The notes under the pieces were generated by a model that worked only from the letters and a program-made list of their open reading frames with translations, was not told the origin of the DNA and did no database searches. A DNA stretch of 32,819 nucleotides from Myxococcales bacterium. GTDB lineage: Bacteria > Myxococcota_A > UBA9042. Where the stretch lies: assembly GCA_002726535.1 (NCBI GenBank), contig PBTG01000179.1, positions 1 to 32,819 on the forward strand. Direction: 5' to 3'. Both the position numbers and the translations under genes were made by a program. Below are positions 8,451-16,616 of this stretch, one piece after another; position 1 is the stretch's first letter; each line of letters opens with the position of its first letter.

Positions 8451-9839
8451 ATGAGTCGTTTTCGTCCACATCGTATGTACCCTGGCGCGTTGCTTGCCCA
8501 AGAGGCTTGCTCGTATCAAGCCATGACTGAATTGCTGGCCAAGGTCCGGGGTGATCTCGTGGTGTTGATTCATAGCGATCGCGACTGCAGCAACGTATTG
8601 CCGAAGACTGCCGGTCGTATTCATGCGCACCATCCAGCCAAGTTTCTATGCACCAACATGACCGAAGACGAGATGGTAACCGGGCAAGGCAATCGAAAGT
8701 TGCGTCGCTCCATCGAACTGATTGCTCAGAGTTGGAAGCCAGAGTTGGTGGTGGTTTTGAGCACATGTCCGACGGTGATGATCGGCGACAACATCAAAAA
8801 CGTGACCCGTAAAGCAGCGAGAGAGTTGGGCATCCGCGCCGTCGCGGAGATCACCCATGGGCTCAAGCCCAAGTCTCCCGCAGAGGTCGTCGACAAGCTC
8901 TATTGTACGCTGAGTCGAGCGGCGCCTAGCCCAGAGACTCCACCGACAGACACGGTGGCTCTCGCGGGAATTTCCTTGCGTCCTGCTGAACGGGCTGAGC
9001 TAGAGGTCGGGTTCGAAAAGCTTGGCTTGAAGCTGGTTTGTGTGCTCGATGACCGTGCAGAACTCGATGATTTCCTCCGGCTCAGGCAAGCGAGCTTGTT
9101 GATACATCCAGGGCCAAACATGTTGCTCAAGCTCGTCGAGCAAGTGCAGTCGTGGGGAGTCGATACGGTCGAGGTGCCTTTGCCATTTGGCGTCCGTGCA
9201 ACCGATGATTTTTGGGAAAAAATCGCTTCGGCCACCGGTCGCAGTGATTGGCGCCAACGCCTGTCGACCTGGAGAGACCCGGCGATCAAATGGGTCGAGA
9301 GTTTTCAGCAACGACGAGAGGGCCGTAGCTTGCGTGCCGCTTACAACATTGGCTCGGTGCGATCTTTCGATCTACGTCGCATCGCTCTAGAGGAGCTCGG
9401 CGAGCTGACTTGTTTCGATGAACTCGGTTTTGACAGCCAACTCTTCATTCAAGGTCCGCAGCATGAGGACAACTGGGATCGCACCAAGCAGGTGCTCGTC
9501 GATCTCGGCGTCGAACGAAATTTTATTCTCTTTCCCGATCCGGGTGGGTTGGTTCACTTCTTAGAAAAAGATGAGTACGACCTATTTTTCGGTGCTCGAT
9601 TTCTCAAAGATCAAGTGACTCAAGTGAACTTACCTTTGGTCGACAACCATAGCCTGACCCTCGGTTATGGTGGGGTCGCTGAGAATATCGAAGCCATTGA
9701 TACAGCGCTCGACGATCGATTTTACGAGCATTTTTCGACCCGCGTTCACAGCCCCGGTGACACCGAAGGGCTCGAAGATGCCGTGGCCGCTGGCCATGGA
9801 CAGATGGTTGATGAAAAGGGTGAAGCTCGCGCTCAGTGA
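8451..9839 (+). CDS. Nitrogenase component-1-like (NifD/NifK/BchN/BchB/CfbD superfamily) oxidoreductase subunit
   Basis: Three N-domain Cys at component-1-like spacing: EACSYQAM, IHSDRDCSNVLP, LSTCPTVMIGDNIKNVTRKAARELGIRAV. Also TEDEMVTGQGNRKLRRSIELI (cf. NifD EKDIVFGGDKKL), GVDTVEVPLPFGVRATDDFWEKIASATG, and C-terminal VNLPLVDNHSLTLGYGGVAENIEAI. Confidence 0.85.
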   Translation: MSRFRPHRMYPGALLAQEACSYQAMTELLAKVRGDLVVLIHSDRDCSNVLPKTAGRIHAHHPAKFLCTNMTEDEMVTGQGNRKLRRSIELIAQSWKPELVVVLSTCPTVMIGDNIKNVTRKAARELGIRAVAEITHGLKPKSPAEVVDKLYCTLSRAAPSPETPPTDTVALAGISLRPAERAELEVGFEKLGLKLVCVLDDRAELDDFLRLRQASLLIHPGPNMLLKLVEQVQSWGVDTVEVPLPFGVRATDDFWEKIASATGRSDWRQRLSTWRDPAIKWVESFQQRREGRSLRAAYNIGSVRSFDLRRIALEELGELTCFDELGFDSQLFIQGPQHEDNWDRTKQVLVDLGVERNFILFPDPGGLVHFLEKDEYDLFFGARFLKDQVTQVNLPLVDNHSLTLGYGGVAENIEAIDTALDDRFYEHFSTRVHSPGDTEGLEDAVAAGHGQMVDEKGEARAQ

Positions 9840-10720
9840 CGCTGCAGACTCAGGGTCTTTGGCGCATCTGACACATCACAGCCTATTGCCGCTGGCGCAT
9901 CACTAAATCCAAAGAGTTCCTCGAGGAACACATCGAGTTCGGCGTCGGCCATAGGCGTCGGGATGTGAGGCCGAGGAGTCTGCTCAAGATTCTTCGCGAG
10001 GTCTAACCAGCGTTGGGCGAAGGGGTGCTCTGGCGCGTGTCGCAACACAGTCGTTCGGCGCCGCTCGGCGTCATAAACGACCTTATTCCACTCCAAGTAC
10101 GACACCACGTGGGTGCCGATTCGTTTGGCGAAGGCTTCGATCAAGGGCTTGTCGTACTCTAAGTCTTTGACGTTGGCGATCAGCCCGCCCATACGAACGT
10201 CACCATCTTCCGCGTAGTTTTGGATTCCGCGGGCGATGTTGTTCGCTGCGTACAGACTCATGAACTCGCCAGAGGTCACCACATACACCTCTTCGGCGTA
10301 GCCTGATCGCATTGGCACCGCGAAGCCACCACAAACGACATCACCGAGCACGTCGTAGAAGACATAGTCGTAGTCGCGTTCGAGCAACTCCATGTCCTCA
10401 AGCTCTTCGAAAAGACGCCCAAGTCCACGCCCCGCACAGCCGACTCCTGGTTTAGGGCCACCAACTTCGATGCAGTCGATGTTGGTGCCGCCATCCATGA
10501 CGATGTCTTCAGGGACCAGATCTTTTCGACCTTCGGCAAGCAGTTCCATCAAGGTGATGGGTGGGAAGACTTTGACAAGATTGCGGCTTGAGTCTCGCTT
10601 GGGATCGCAGCCGACCTGCAACACTTGACGGCCCATATGGGCGAGCGCTGTGGTCAAATTCGACACAACAGTCGATTTACCCACTCCCCCTTTTCCATAA
10701 AAGGCCATCGAACGCCGCAT
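9833..10720 (-). CDS. NifH/BchL/CfbC-like iron protein (nitrogenase reductase superfamily)
   Basis: MRRSMAFYGKGGVGKSTVVSNLTTAL (P-loop), VGCDPKRDSSRNL, IEVGGPKPGVGCAGRGLGRLFEELE (first cluster Cys), YVFYDVLGDVVCGGFAVPMR (second cluster Cys), VTSGEFMSLYAANNIARGIQNYA. Start set at ATG 10720 with GGAGGTAGCT upstream; the longer ORF to 10768 is less likely. Confidence 0.93.
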   Translation of the reverse strand: MRRSMAFYGKGGVGKSTVVSNLTTALAHMGRQVLQVGCDPKRDSSRNLVKVFPPITLMELLAEGRKDLVPEDIVMDGGTNIDCIEVGGPKPGVGCAGRGLGRLFEELEDMELLERDYDYVFYDVLGDVVCGGFAVPMRSGYAEEVYVVTSGEFMSLYAANNIARGIQNYAEDGDVRMGGLIANVKDLEYDKPLIEAFAKRIGTHVVSYLEWNKVVYDAERRRTTVLRHAPEHPFAQRWLDLAKNLEQTPRPHIPTPMADAELDVFLEELFGFSDAPAAIGCDVSDAPKTLSLQRH

Positions 10721-10818
10721 AGCTACCTCCGCGCAGCTAGAGTATTCATGTAGTGTCCCGTCGTGCAAGCAATGTCCGCAAGATTGGACTGTGTTATCAC
10801 GGTGAGTCTGGAGTCAAA

Positions 10819-11403
10819 GTGAGTGAGCAGCATTCAAAATTCGGCATTACCGCGAGCTTCCGCTCCATGTTCATGGCCCTCGCAGGGCTTTGGGTTATCG
10901 AACTCATCGATACATTTTTGTTGGGCAGTCGGTTGCAGCGCTACGGGATTCATCCTTGGTCACTTCAGGGACTATGGGGCGTTTTGACGGCGCCTTTGCT
11001 GCATGGGGGATGGAGTCATCTGATCGCCAACTCCATGCCATTCGTCGTGCTCGGTGGCTTGGTACGAACCCGCGGAGAGGGTCGATTTTGGTCTGTGAGT
11101 CTGTTGATCATCTTGGTCGGCGGAGCAGGTACGTGGCTTTTTGGAGGGACTGGAACCAATCACATCGGCGCGAGCGGCTTGATCTTTGGGTGGTTCGGAT
11201 ATCTGCTTTTGGCTGGATGGTATGAACGGTCGCTGAGCACAGCTGCTATTTCGATTGTGGTGGGAGGCCTGTATGGCGGCATGATTTGGGGCGTGTTGCC
11301 GATCCGTGCCGGCGTATCCTGGCAAGGCCATCTCTTTGGATTTATCGGCGGTTGGTTGGCGGCGAAATGGTCAGTTCGACAACAGAGCGATGACGGCGCC
11401 TGA
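10819..11403 (+). CDS. Rhomboid-family intramembrane serine protease
   Basis: TAPLLHGGWSHLIANSMPFVVLG, catalytic GASG in NHIGASGLIFGWFGYLL, and GVSWQGHLFGFIGGWLA supplying the His. Probable GTG start at 10819 with GGAG upstream; the ORF track extends to 10753. Confidence 0.88.
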   Translation: MSEQHSKFGITASFRSMFMALAGLWVIELIDTFLLGSRLQRYGIHPWSLQGLWGVLTAPLLHGGWSHLIANSMPFVVLGGLVRTRGEGRFWSVSLLIILVGGAGTWLFGGTGTNHIGASGLIFGWFGYLLLAGWYERSLSTAAISIVVGGLYGGMIWGVLPIRAGVSWQGHLFGFIGGWLAAKWSVRQQSDDGA

Positions 11404-11462
11404 GTTGTGCAACGTGCACGAGTAGATTGCCTGAGAAGACCTTGACGCGTTATGGTCGCTCT

Positions 11463-12269
11463 ATGAGCGATCCAGTCCAACAAGAGCCGCTACTGAGCGT
11501 CGAAGAGCTCGTCGAGCAATCGGCTGCTGCGTTGCGATGGGCTGCCTGGCGGGGATTTTCTCACGTCGAGCTCCAGAGCCTTGAGCCCATAGCATCGCGA
11601 TCGGCCTCGAGCACCGTGGCGTCGCGAGCGACTCCGAGTTCGCCGACGCCACGCCAGGGTTCGACCACCGCTGCGGACGCCCGAGGGCAATCAACCCAAG
11701 CACAAGACACGCCCACGCCCGAAGCCAGCTCACGGGCCGATTCTCACGCTCAGCAATGTCCGCATTGCCAGATTGTGTTGACCTCTCCTCTTGCCGCCGG
11801 CGAGGCCAGGCGGGCGGCCTCAGAGGTTATGGTGTTGGTCGATGCTCCAATGGAGATCGATGCCAAGGGTCACAGGCGAGTTAGTGGTGAGGGTGGAGAG
11901 CTATTGGCCAAGATGCTCGGGGCGATCGGTCTGAGCGGTGCGCAAATCTATGTCAGCGCTTCTTATCACTGCTTTGGCTCGGACAGCGATGCCGGCTCGT
12001 TGAGCGCGCAAGACCATCGGCAGTTTTTGCACCTAGAGCTCAACAAAGTACAGCCCAAGGTGCTCTTGGTGATGGGACAGGCTGCGGCCAAGCGAGCTTT
12101 CGACAAATCTCTCGAAGAGGTCATTGGTTGGTGGGAGCGGGTCAGCCACGTTCACGCGACAGCAACTTGGGACCCGGCCTCTTTGCTGGAACAACCGGAT
12201 CGAAAGCGCCAAGCCTGGGAAGATCTCAAGCAACTCCGAAAGCGACTCGGACAACGGGCAACGAGTTGA
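11463..12269 (+). CDS. Uracil-DNA glycosylase superfamily (family 4-like) protein, divergent
   Basis: C-terminal half follows the family 4/5 pattern: CPHCQIV, VMVLVDAPMEIDAKGHRRVSGEGGELLAKMLGAIGL, IYVSASYHCF, KVQPKVLLVMGQAAAKRAF, ATATWDPASLLEQPDRKRQAWEDLKQL. N-terminal helix plus ~70-aa Ser/Thr/Pro/Ala-rich linker. Confidence 0.78.
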   Translation: MSDPVQQEPLLSVEELVEQSAAALRWAAWRGFSHVELQSLEPIASRSASSTVASRATPSSPTPRQGSTTAADARGQSTQAQDTPTPEASSRADSHAQQCPHCQIVLTSPLAAGEARRAASEVMVLVDAPMEIDAKGHRRVSGEGGELLAKMLGAIGLSGAQIYVSASYHCFGSDSDAGSLSAQDHRQFLHLELNKVQPKVLLVMGQAAAKRAFDKSLEEVIGWWERVSHVHATATWDPASLLEQPDRKRQAWEDLKQLRKRLGQRATS

Positions 12270-12403
12270 GGAGATAGAGCCCCAGCAGGGGCCTGCAATC
12301 GCTGCGTTTTATCCGATAATCAAGTGTAACCTTTTGATTTGTCTCAGGACTCGGGGTGCGATTGAATTGACGCTCTGCCGGGCCGCTCCTACCCTCAAGC
12401 TGA

Positions 12404-12420
12404 CACCCATCTGTTGGGTG
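12404..12420 (+). promoter_or_regulatory. Small hairpin immediately upstream of the RBS of the 12431 gene
   Basis: CACCCA-TCTGT-TGGGTG (6-bp stem) directly followed by AGGAG and the TTG start at 12431. Short stem, so only suggestive. Confidence 0.25.
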
Positions 12421-12430
12421 AGGAGCATTC

Positions 12431-13984
12431 TTGAGGCTTCAATCGCAGCGATATCGCCCTTGGGTGGTGACCTTATCGGTCGTATTGACTTGGTGGATCG
12501 GGGCTACGCCCCCTTCATCCGCTTATCCCGCCGGTGGCGGCTCGCTGGGGTCGCTATCTTCGTCGCCCAAAAGCCCTACAGACGTACCGCTGCGTACCTT
12601 ACGAGGTCGTTCAGTCGAGCTTCGTACTGATACCGACCCACGCTATGCGAAAAAACTCTTGAACAAACTCGACAGCTTTATTGCCCAAGCCAATACGGAG
12701 TTGACGCGTGTGCTCGAAGTGCCCAAAAGAGCCGTCCACACGACCATCATCGTTTTTGAGTCTCAGCAGCGCTATCAGCGTTACGCGCGCCGACATGCGC
12801 CGGCGTTGGTCAACAACGGTGGCTATTATGACGGCGGCGGTCGGACCGTGGTTACCTATCGTTTTAACAACAGCATGCAGCTATTTTTTCATGAGTTGGT
12901 GCATGCGATTATGGCCGAGCATTTTGGCGACCATCACTTCTCTCGATACACACGTCGCAACTGGCCCATCTGGTTTGACGAAGGGATGAGTGAGTATCTC
13001 GGCAGTTACGCTGTCAAAGGCTCTGGTATCCACATCCCAGCAGCCAATAAGGGCAAGTTAGCCTACCTTGGTAATGCCTTAAGGCACCGGGCTTTCGTTC
13101 CCTTACGATCGCTTTTGACCGCGCGACCGGCACGCTTTTCCGGCGCGAGCATGAACATTTATTACGCCGAGAGTTGGGGGCTGATTAATTACCTCGTTAA
13201 TCACGCTGTGCATCGCTCCCAACTGCCTTTATTTTTCCGAAAAATTCGCTCAGGTGTCGATGGATTGATCGCTTTCAAAGAGTGCTTTGGTGAAGATCTA
13301 GTCGCCTTTGAGTCCTCTTGGCTCGTCGCGGTCAAGGAACTGATTCGACCTCCGAGCAGGCCGGTTTCACTCTTTAGTGGACACAGCATCGACGACTGGA
13401 CCGTCCATGAGGGTGGAACGTGGCGCGTAGCAGACAAAGAGATCCGCGGCCACGGCAACACCAACTACAACTATCTCATCAAGAGTGAAGTGCCGATGAA
13501 GGACTTCACCTTAGAACTGGAGATGATGGTCGAGCGAGGCACGGCCGGACTCATCTTGGGCAACAACTATCACGGCGAGTATCCGTACTATTACCTGGTT
13601 GATGTGGCGCGCGACGTGGTCATGCTACGCCGTTCTTACACTGCGACTCGGATCGATCCGGTCAAACAAGCCTTCGCCGATCTCCCCTTGGGCAAATGGG
13701 CTCGGATCAAGCTCAGCGTCATTGAGGGCCATATTGCCTTGACCGTGAACAATAAAGAGTTGATCAGCGCTGTGAGCGACCGGTCATCGTTTTCACTCTT
13801 TGGATTGTACCTCTATCACGCTCGCGCGCGCTTCAGGAATATCCGTCTGAGTCACGAGCCAGAGGAAATGCCAGGTTGGGCGCGCGGGATGCCTGTGATG
13901 CGCAGCGGACGCGCGGGAGGGCCACGCTCACGGGTCGCACCGAAGCCATCGAGAGCCAAAGGGGTCAAGCTCAAAGCGCGCTGA
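12431..13984 (+). CDS. Secreted gluzincin-type (peptidase MA-like) metalloprotease with C-terminal DUF1080/concanavalin-like domain
   Basis: Signal peptide-like N-terminus; FFHELVHAIMAEHF (HExxH) plus downstream WPIWFDEGMSEYLGSYA (third ligand Glu); C-terminal VSLFSGHSIDDWTVHEGGTWRVADKEIRGHG...FTLELEMMVERGTAGLILG...RIKLSVIEGHIALTVNNKEL is DUF1080-like. TTG start with AGGAG. Confidence 0.85.
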   Translation: MRLQSQRYRPWVVTLSVVLTWWIGATPPSSAYPAGGGSLGSLSSSPKSPTDVPLRTLRGRSVELRTDTDPRYAKKLLNKLDSFIAQANTELTRVLEVPKRAVHTTIIVFESQQRYQRYARRHAPALVNNGGYYDGGGRTVVTYRFNNSMQLFFHELVHAIMAEHFGDHHFSRYTRRNWPIWFDEGMSEYLGSYAVKGSGIHIPAANKGKLAYLGNALRHRAFVPLRSLLTARPARFSGASMNIYYAESWGLINYLVNHAVHRSQLPLFFRKIRSGVDGLIAFKECFGEDLVAFESSWLVAVKELIRPPSRPVSLFSGHSIDDWTVHEGGTWRVADKEIRGHGNTNYNYLIKSEVPMKDFTLELEMMVERGTAGLILGNNYHGEYPYYYLVDVARDVVMLRRSYTATRIDPVKQAFADLPLGKWARIKLSVIEGHIALTVNNKELISAVSDRSSFSLFGLYLYHARARFRNIRLSHEPEEMPGWARGMPVMRSGRAGGPRSRVAPKPSRAKGVKLKAR

Positions 13985-14050
13985 TTGCACCTCTGACAGA
14001 TTTGCGTACCCTGCCTGCTGCTTTTGCGCGGTATGCGCTCGGAGTGTTCT

Positions 14051-15259
14051 ATGATCGATCGATTCGCAACCGTCGTGGTGGTCGCCTCGATGCTCTTTTC
14101 ATCGGGTTGCGCGAGTAAAGCCGCGCCTTTGTCCACCGCGGGTTGGGACGTGTCGCCTTGGCTCAACGCTGATACCGCTGGGGGCTCCGACAGCGGCACC
14201 AGCGCTTGCATCGCCAACCAACGACGGTGTGCGGCCGAGGGAACTCCCGAGGTCTGTCTAAACGGAGTCTGGATCGCACTGGCTGCATGCGTCGATGGCT
14301 ACACCTGCTCGTCTGGGCAATGTCTCTGTGCGAAGCAATGCAGCGCTATTGGTCAGGTCGATTGTGTCGAAGAGATCGAGGCCGTGCGAACCTGTGAGTT
14401 AGTCGACGGCTGCCTGAAGTGGAGCGTTCCGACCGCGTGTCAGCCAGGATTCCAATGCATCGAAGGGCAATGTAAGACCCAATGTTCTCCACAGTGCCCG
14501 CAAGGTCAGGTCTGCCAAGACAAAATCTGTGTACCGCAAAAGGTCGGCACCTTGAGCTGTGGTCAAATCGTCGCGTGCGTCAATCAGTTCGCGGCCGCTG
14601 CCAATGACAAGGTCAATATTGATGCCTGCATCGCCAAGGGAACCATAGAGGCTCAGCAACTGTACGCAGCACGAAAATCTTGCATCGCGCTCAGCTGTCA
14701 GAAGCTCATCGACGCCGGGGCCGTCAATGAGGCGCTGTTGTGTGTATACAGCAACTGTGGTGTCGACCAGAGCACTTGTCTAGGCGCTGGGCAACAGAGT
14801 TGTGAAGAACTCGGCAGTTGTCTCAGCGGTTGCGGAACGAGCGCCACCTGCTCTTCGGGGTGTCACACCTCGGCGGCCGTTCAGGCGGTCAAGTCTTGGT
14901 ACACCCTAGCCGTCTGTGGTGAGCAATATTGCCCGGGCCGCAGCGGGCAAGCCTACGCCAACTGCGTCACTCAAAGCTGTATTGGACCCTATCAAGGCTG
15001 CTTTGGAGCGTCGGCTGGCGGCGGTGGTGGTGCAGCTCTGAGTTGCGCGCAAGTGCTGCAGTGTGCTGGGCAATGCACAGACAAAACCTGTGCGCAGGCC
15101 TGCAAGAACAAGGCCTCTGCTCAGGCATTGGCTGCCTTGGATGCGTTGTTACTCTGCAATAGTTCTTATTGCGCGACGGCTTGCGGGACCGGAACTCAAC
15201 AACAATGTGACGCTTGTCTCGCAGCCAACTGTAGCCAAGAGCTTCAGGGCTGTAGCTGA
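14051..15259 (+). CDS. Cys-rich lipoprotein with internal repeats
   Basis: MIDRFATVVVVASMLFSSGCASK lipobox; dense Cys content including EGF/TIL-like CxxGxxCxxxxC segments and a C-terminal repeat CX5CX3CX4-5CX3CX17CX4C. ATG at 14051 preferred over 14024. Confidence 0.85.
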   Translation: MIDRFATVVVVASMLFSSGCASKAAPLSTAGWDVSPWLNADTAGGSDSGTSACIANQRRCAAEGTPEVCLNGVWIALAACVDGYTCSSGQCLCAKQCSAIGQVDCVEEIEAVRTCELVDGCLKWSVPTACQPGFQCIEGQCKTQCSPQCPQGQVCQDKICVPQKVGTLSCGQIVACVNQFAAAANDKVNIDACIAKGTIEAQQLYAARKSCIALSCQKLIDAGAVNEALLCVYSNCGVDQSTCLGAGQQSCEELGSCLSGCGTSATCSSGCHTSAAVQAVKSWYTLAVCGEQYCPGRSGQAYANCVTQSCIGPYQGCFGASAGGGGGAALSCAQVLQCAGQCTDKTCAQACKNKASAQALAALDALLLCNSSYCATACGTGTQQQCDACLAANCSQELQGCS

Positions 15260-15260
15260 G

Positions 15261-16511
15261 TTAAAACGACTCACCTACATAAAAATACGTGCCCCACTGT
15301 TCGGTCGTGAACCCAAAATCAATACGCATGTAGATGTCTTTGAGCGGGAAGAGCAAAAAGCGTGGACCTCCGCCTACGCTCCAGTGCCACGTATCAAAGC
15401 CCAGGTCGTTGGCGACTGAGCCAATGGATGCAAACGTAGCGACGCCAAAGCGCCACCACAGCGGCAAGATTCGATACTCGACCTGCGCGGTCAGTGCGTT
15501 GCGGTCTCGAAAACGCCCCGTGTAATAGCCGCGCATCATCATCGCTCCGCCGAGTTGCGAGAGTTGATTGAAGGGGACGGATTCGCCGAAGGTGAAGTCT
15601 CCTCGAACTTGGAAGCCGATCACTTGCGTGGCACTCAATGAAAAACATGCCCTGCCGTCAAAGTAGGCCGCGCCCATGGGGAAGGTGCTCGTCCAAGAGG
15701 GATAGCCCAACAGGCCCACTTCGGCCATGAGACCGTTGCGCACGTTCATGGGATTGTGTCGGGTGTCATAGATAAACCCGAGGCCGATGCCAAAGTTGGT
15801 GCTACCCGTCGCGCCTAATGGAGCTTGTCGATCCTCATAGTCTGGGTTGGCGACGTAGCGTGCCGACCCGAGATGTTGCAGGTCAAAGTTCAGTCCAAAG
15901 TAGACGTTTTTACGTAACTCTCGGAGGACACGCTCGCGAACGAGCACAAAGTTGCCCTCGATCAGCGCTACAGGGTCTTTACGGGTGGCTTCACCGACGC
16001 CAAAAAACTGCATTGGGAACGATTGGGCCGTCGCCCTACCAAAAAAGAACCATTTGTTTTTGTCCGAGTACAGGGTGTGCTCGAGCCACATGCCGTACTG
16101 CTTCGCTTGAGTCACAAAGGCGAAGCCACTGAGCTCACTGAGTCGATTTTTCGGGTCGTTCTCGGCGTAATAAACGTACACCGCGCTGAATCCGAAATCC
16201 CATTGCGTCTCAGGAGCGTAGGCAATGGTAGGGTAGACGAGTAGTCCAATATCTTTGGGGTCACCGTCACCGGTGAACTGCCCCCACGCCTTGGAAATAA
16301 AGCTTCTTTTCGGTGTGGTCACCGCCGTGGTAGGCGTCGACTCTTTGGCCAAGGCGGTGGCTCGGGATTCGTCCGTCGATCCGGAGGTGTTGGCCGGATT
16401 AGGTACAGGATGTGAGGCAAACCCGGCAGAACTGAGCAGACAAAACCACGCCACTATCAACCAGCACAGGCTACGCGCGTGACAAGCCGGCTGGTAGATG
16501 GCCATGTGCAT
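15261..16511 (-). CDS. BamA/D15 surface-antigen-like outer-membrane beta-barrel protein
   Basis: Signal peptide-like N-terminus; alternating beta pattern; NFGIGLGFIYDTRHNPMNVRNGLMAEVGLLGYP, QLSQLGGAMMMRGYYTGRFRDRNALTAQVEYRILPLWWRFGVATFASIGSVA (D15-type), terminal aromatic ...YFYVGESF. Confidence 0.85.
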   Translation of the reverse strand: MHMAIYQPACHARSLCWLIVAWFCLLSSAGFASHPVPNPANTSGSTDESRATALAKESTPTTAVTTPKRSFISKAWGQFTGDGDPKDIGLLVYPTIAYAPETQWDFGFSAVYVYYAENDPKNRLSELSGFAFVTQAKQYGMWLEHTLYSDKNKWFFFGRATAQSFPMQFFGVGEATRKDPVALIEGNFVLVRERVLRELRKNVYFGLNFDLQHLGSARYVANPDYEDRQAPLGATGSTNFGIGLGFIYDTRHNPMNVRNGLMAEVGLLGYPSWTSTFPMGAAYFDGRACFSLSATQVIGFQVRGDFTFGESVPFNQLSQLGGAMMMRGYYTGRFRDRNALTAQVEYRILPLWWRFGVATFASIGSVANDLGFDTWHWSVGGGPRFLLFPLKDIYMRIDFGFTTEQWGTYFYVGESF

Positions 16512-16574
16512 GACTCTCCGTACAGAGGGGTGTCAGTGAACTCAGCTCTTATAGGCCCTCAGAGTCTGAGCCTG

Positions 16575-16609
16575 CCCTGTGATGGCCGGCGATTCCCAGC
16601 CATCACGGG
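16575..16609 (-). terminator. Hairpin just downstream of the acyl-CoA synthetase gene
   Basis: CCCTGTGATGGC-cggcgattccca-GCCATCACGGG: 11-bp stem with one bulged base, 8 nt past the stop at 16617. No U-tract. Confidence 0.45.
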
Positions 16610-16616
16610 GTTGATC

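Noticed and set aside
8451-10720. Reading the nif-like pair as genuine N2-fixing nitrogenase or as bacteriochlorophyll DPOR
   Set aside because: Only one component-1 gene, no nifENB or bch genes in the window, and no FeMo-co Cys ligand found; kept as a nitrogenase-like system of unknown substrate.
12124-12630. 168-aa plus-strand ORF spanning the intergenic region before the metalloprotease
   Set aside because: Overlaps the 3' end of the UDG-like gene and the signal peptide of the 12431 gene in another frame; no motif.
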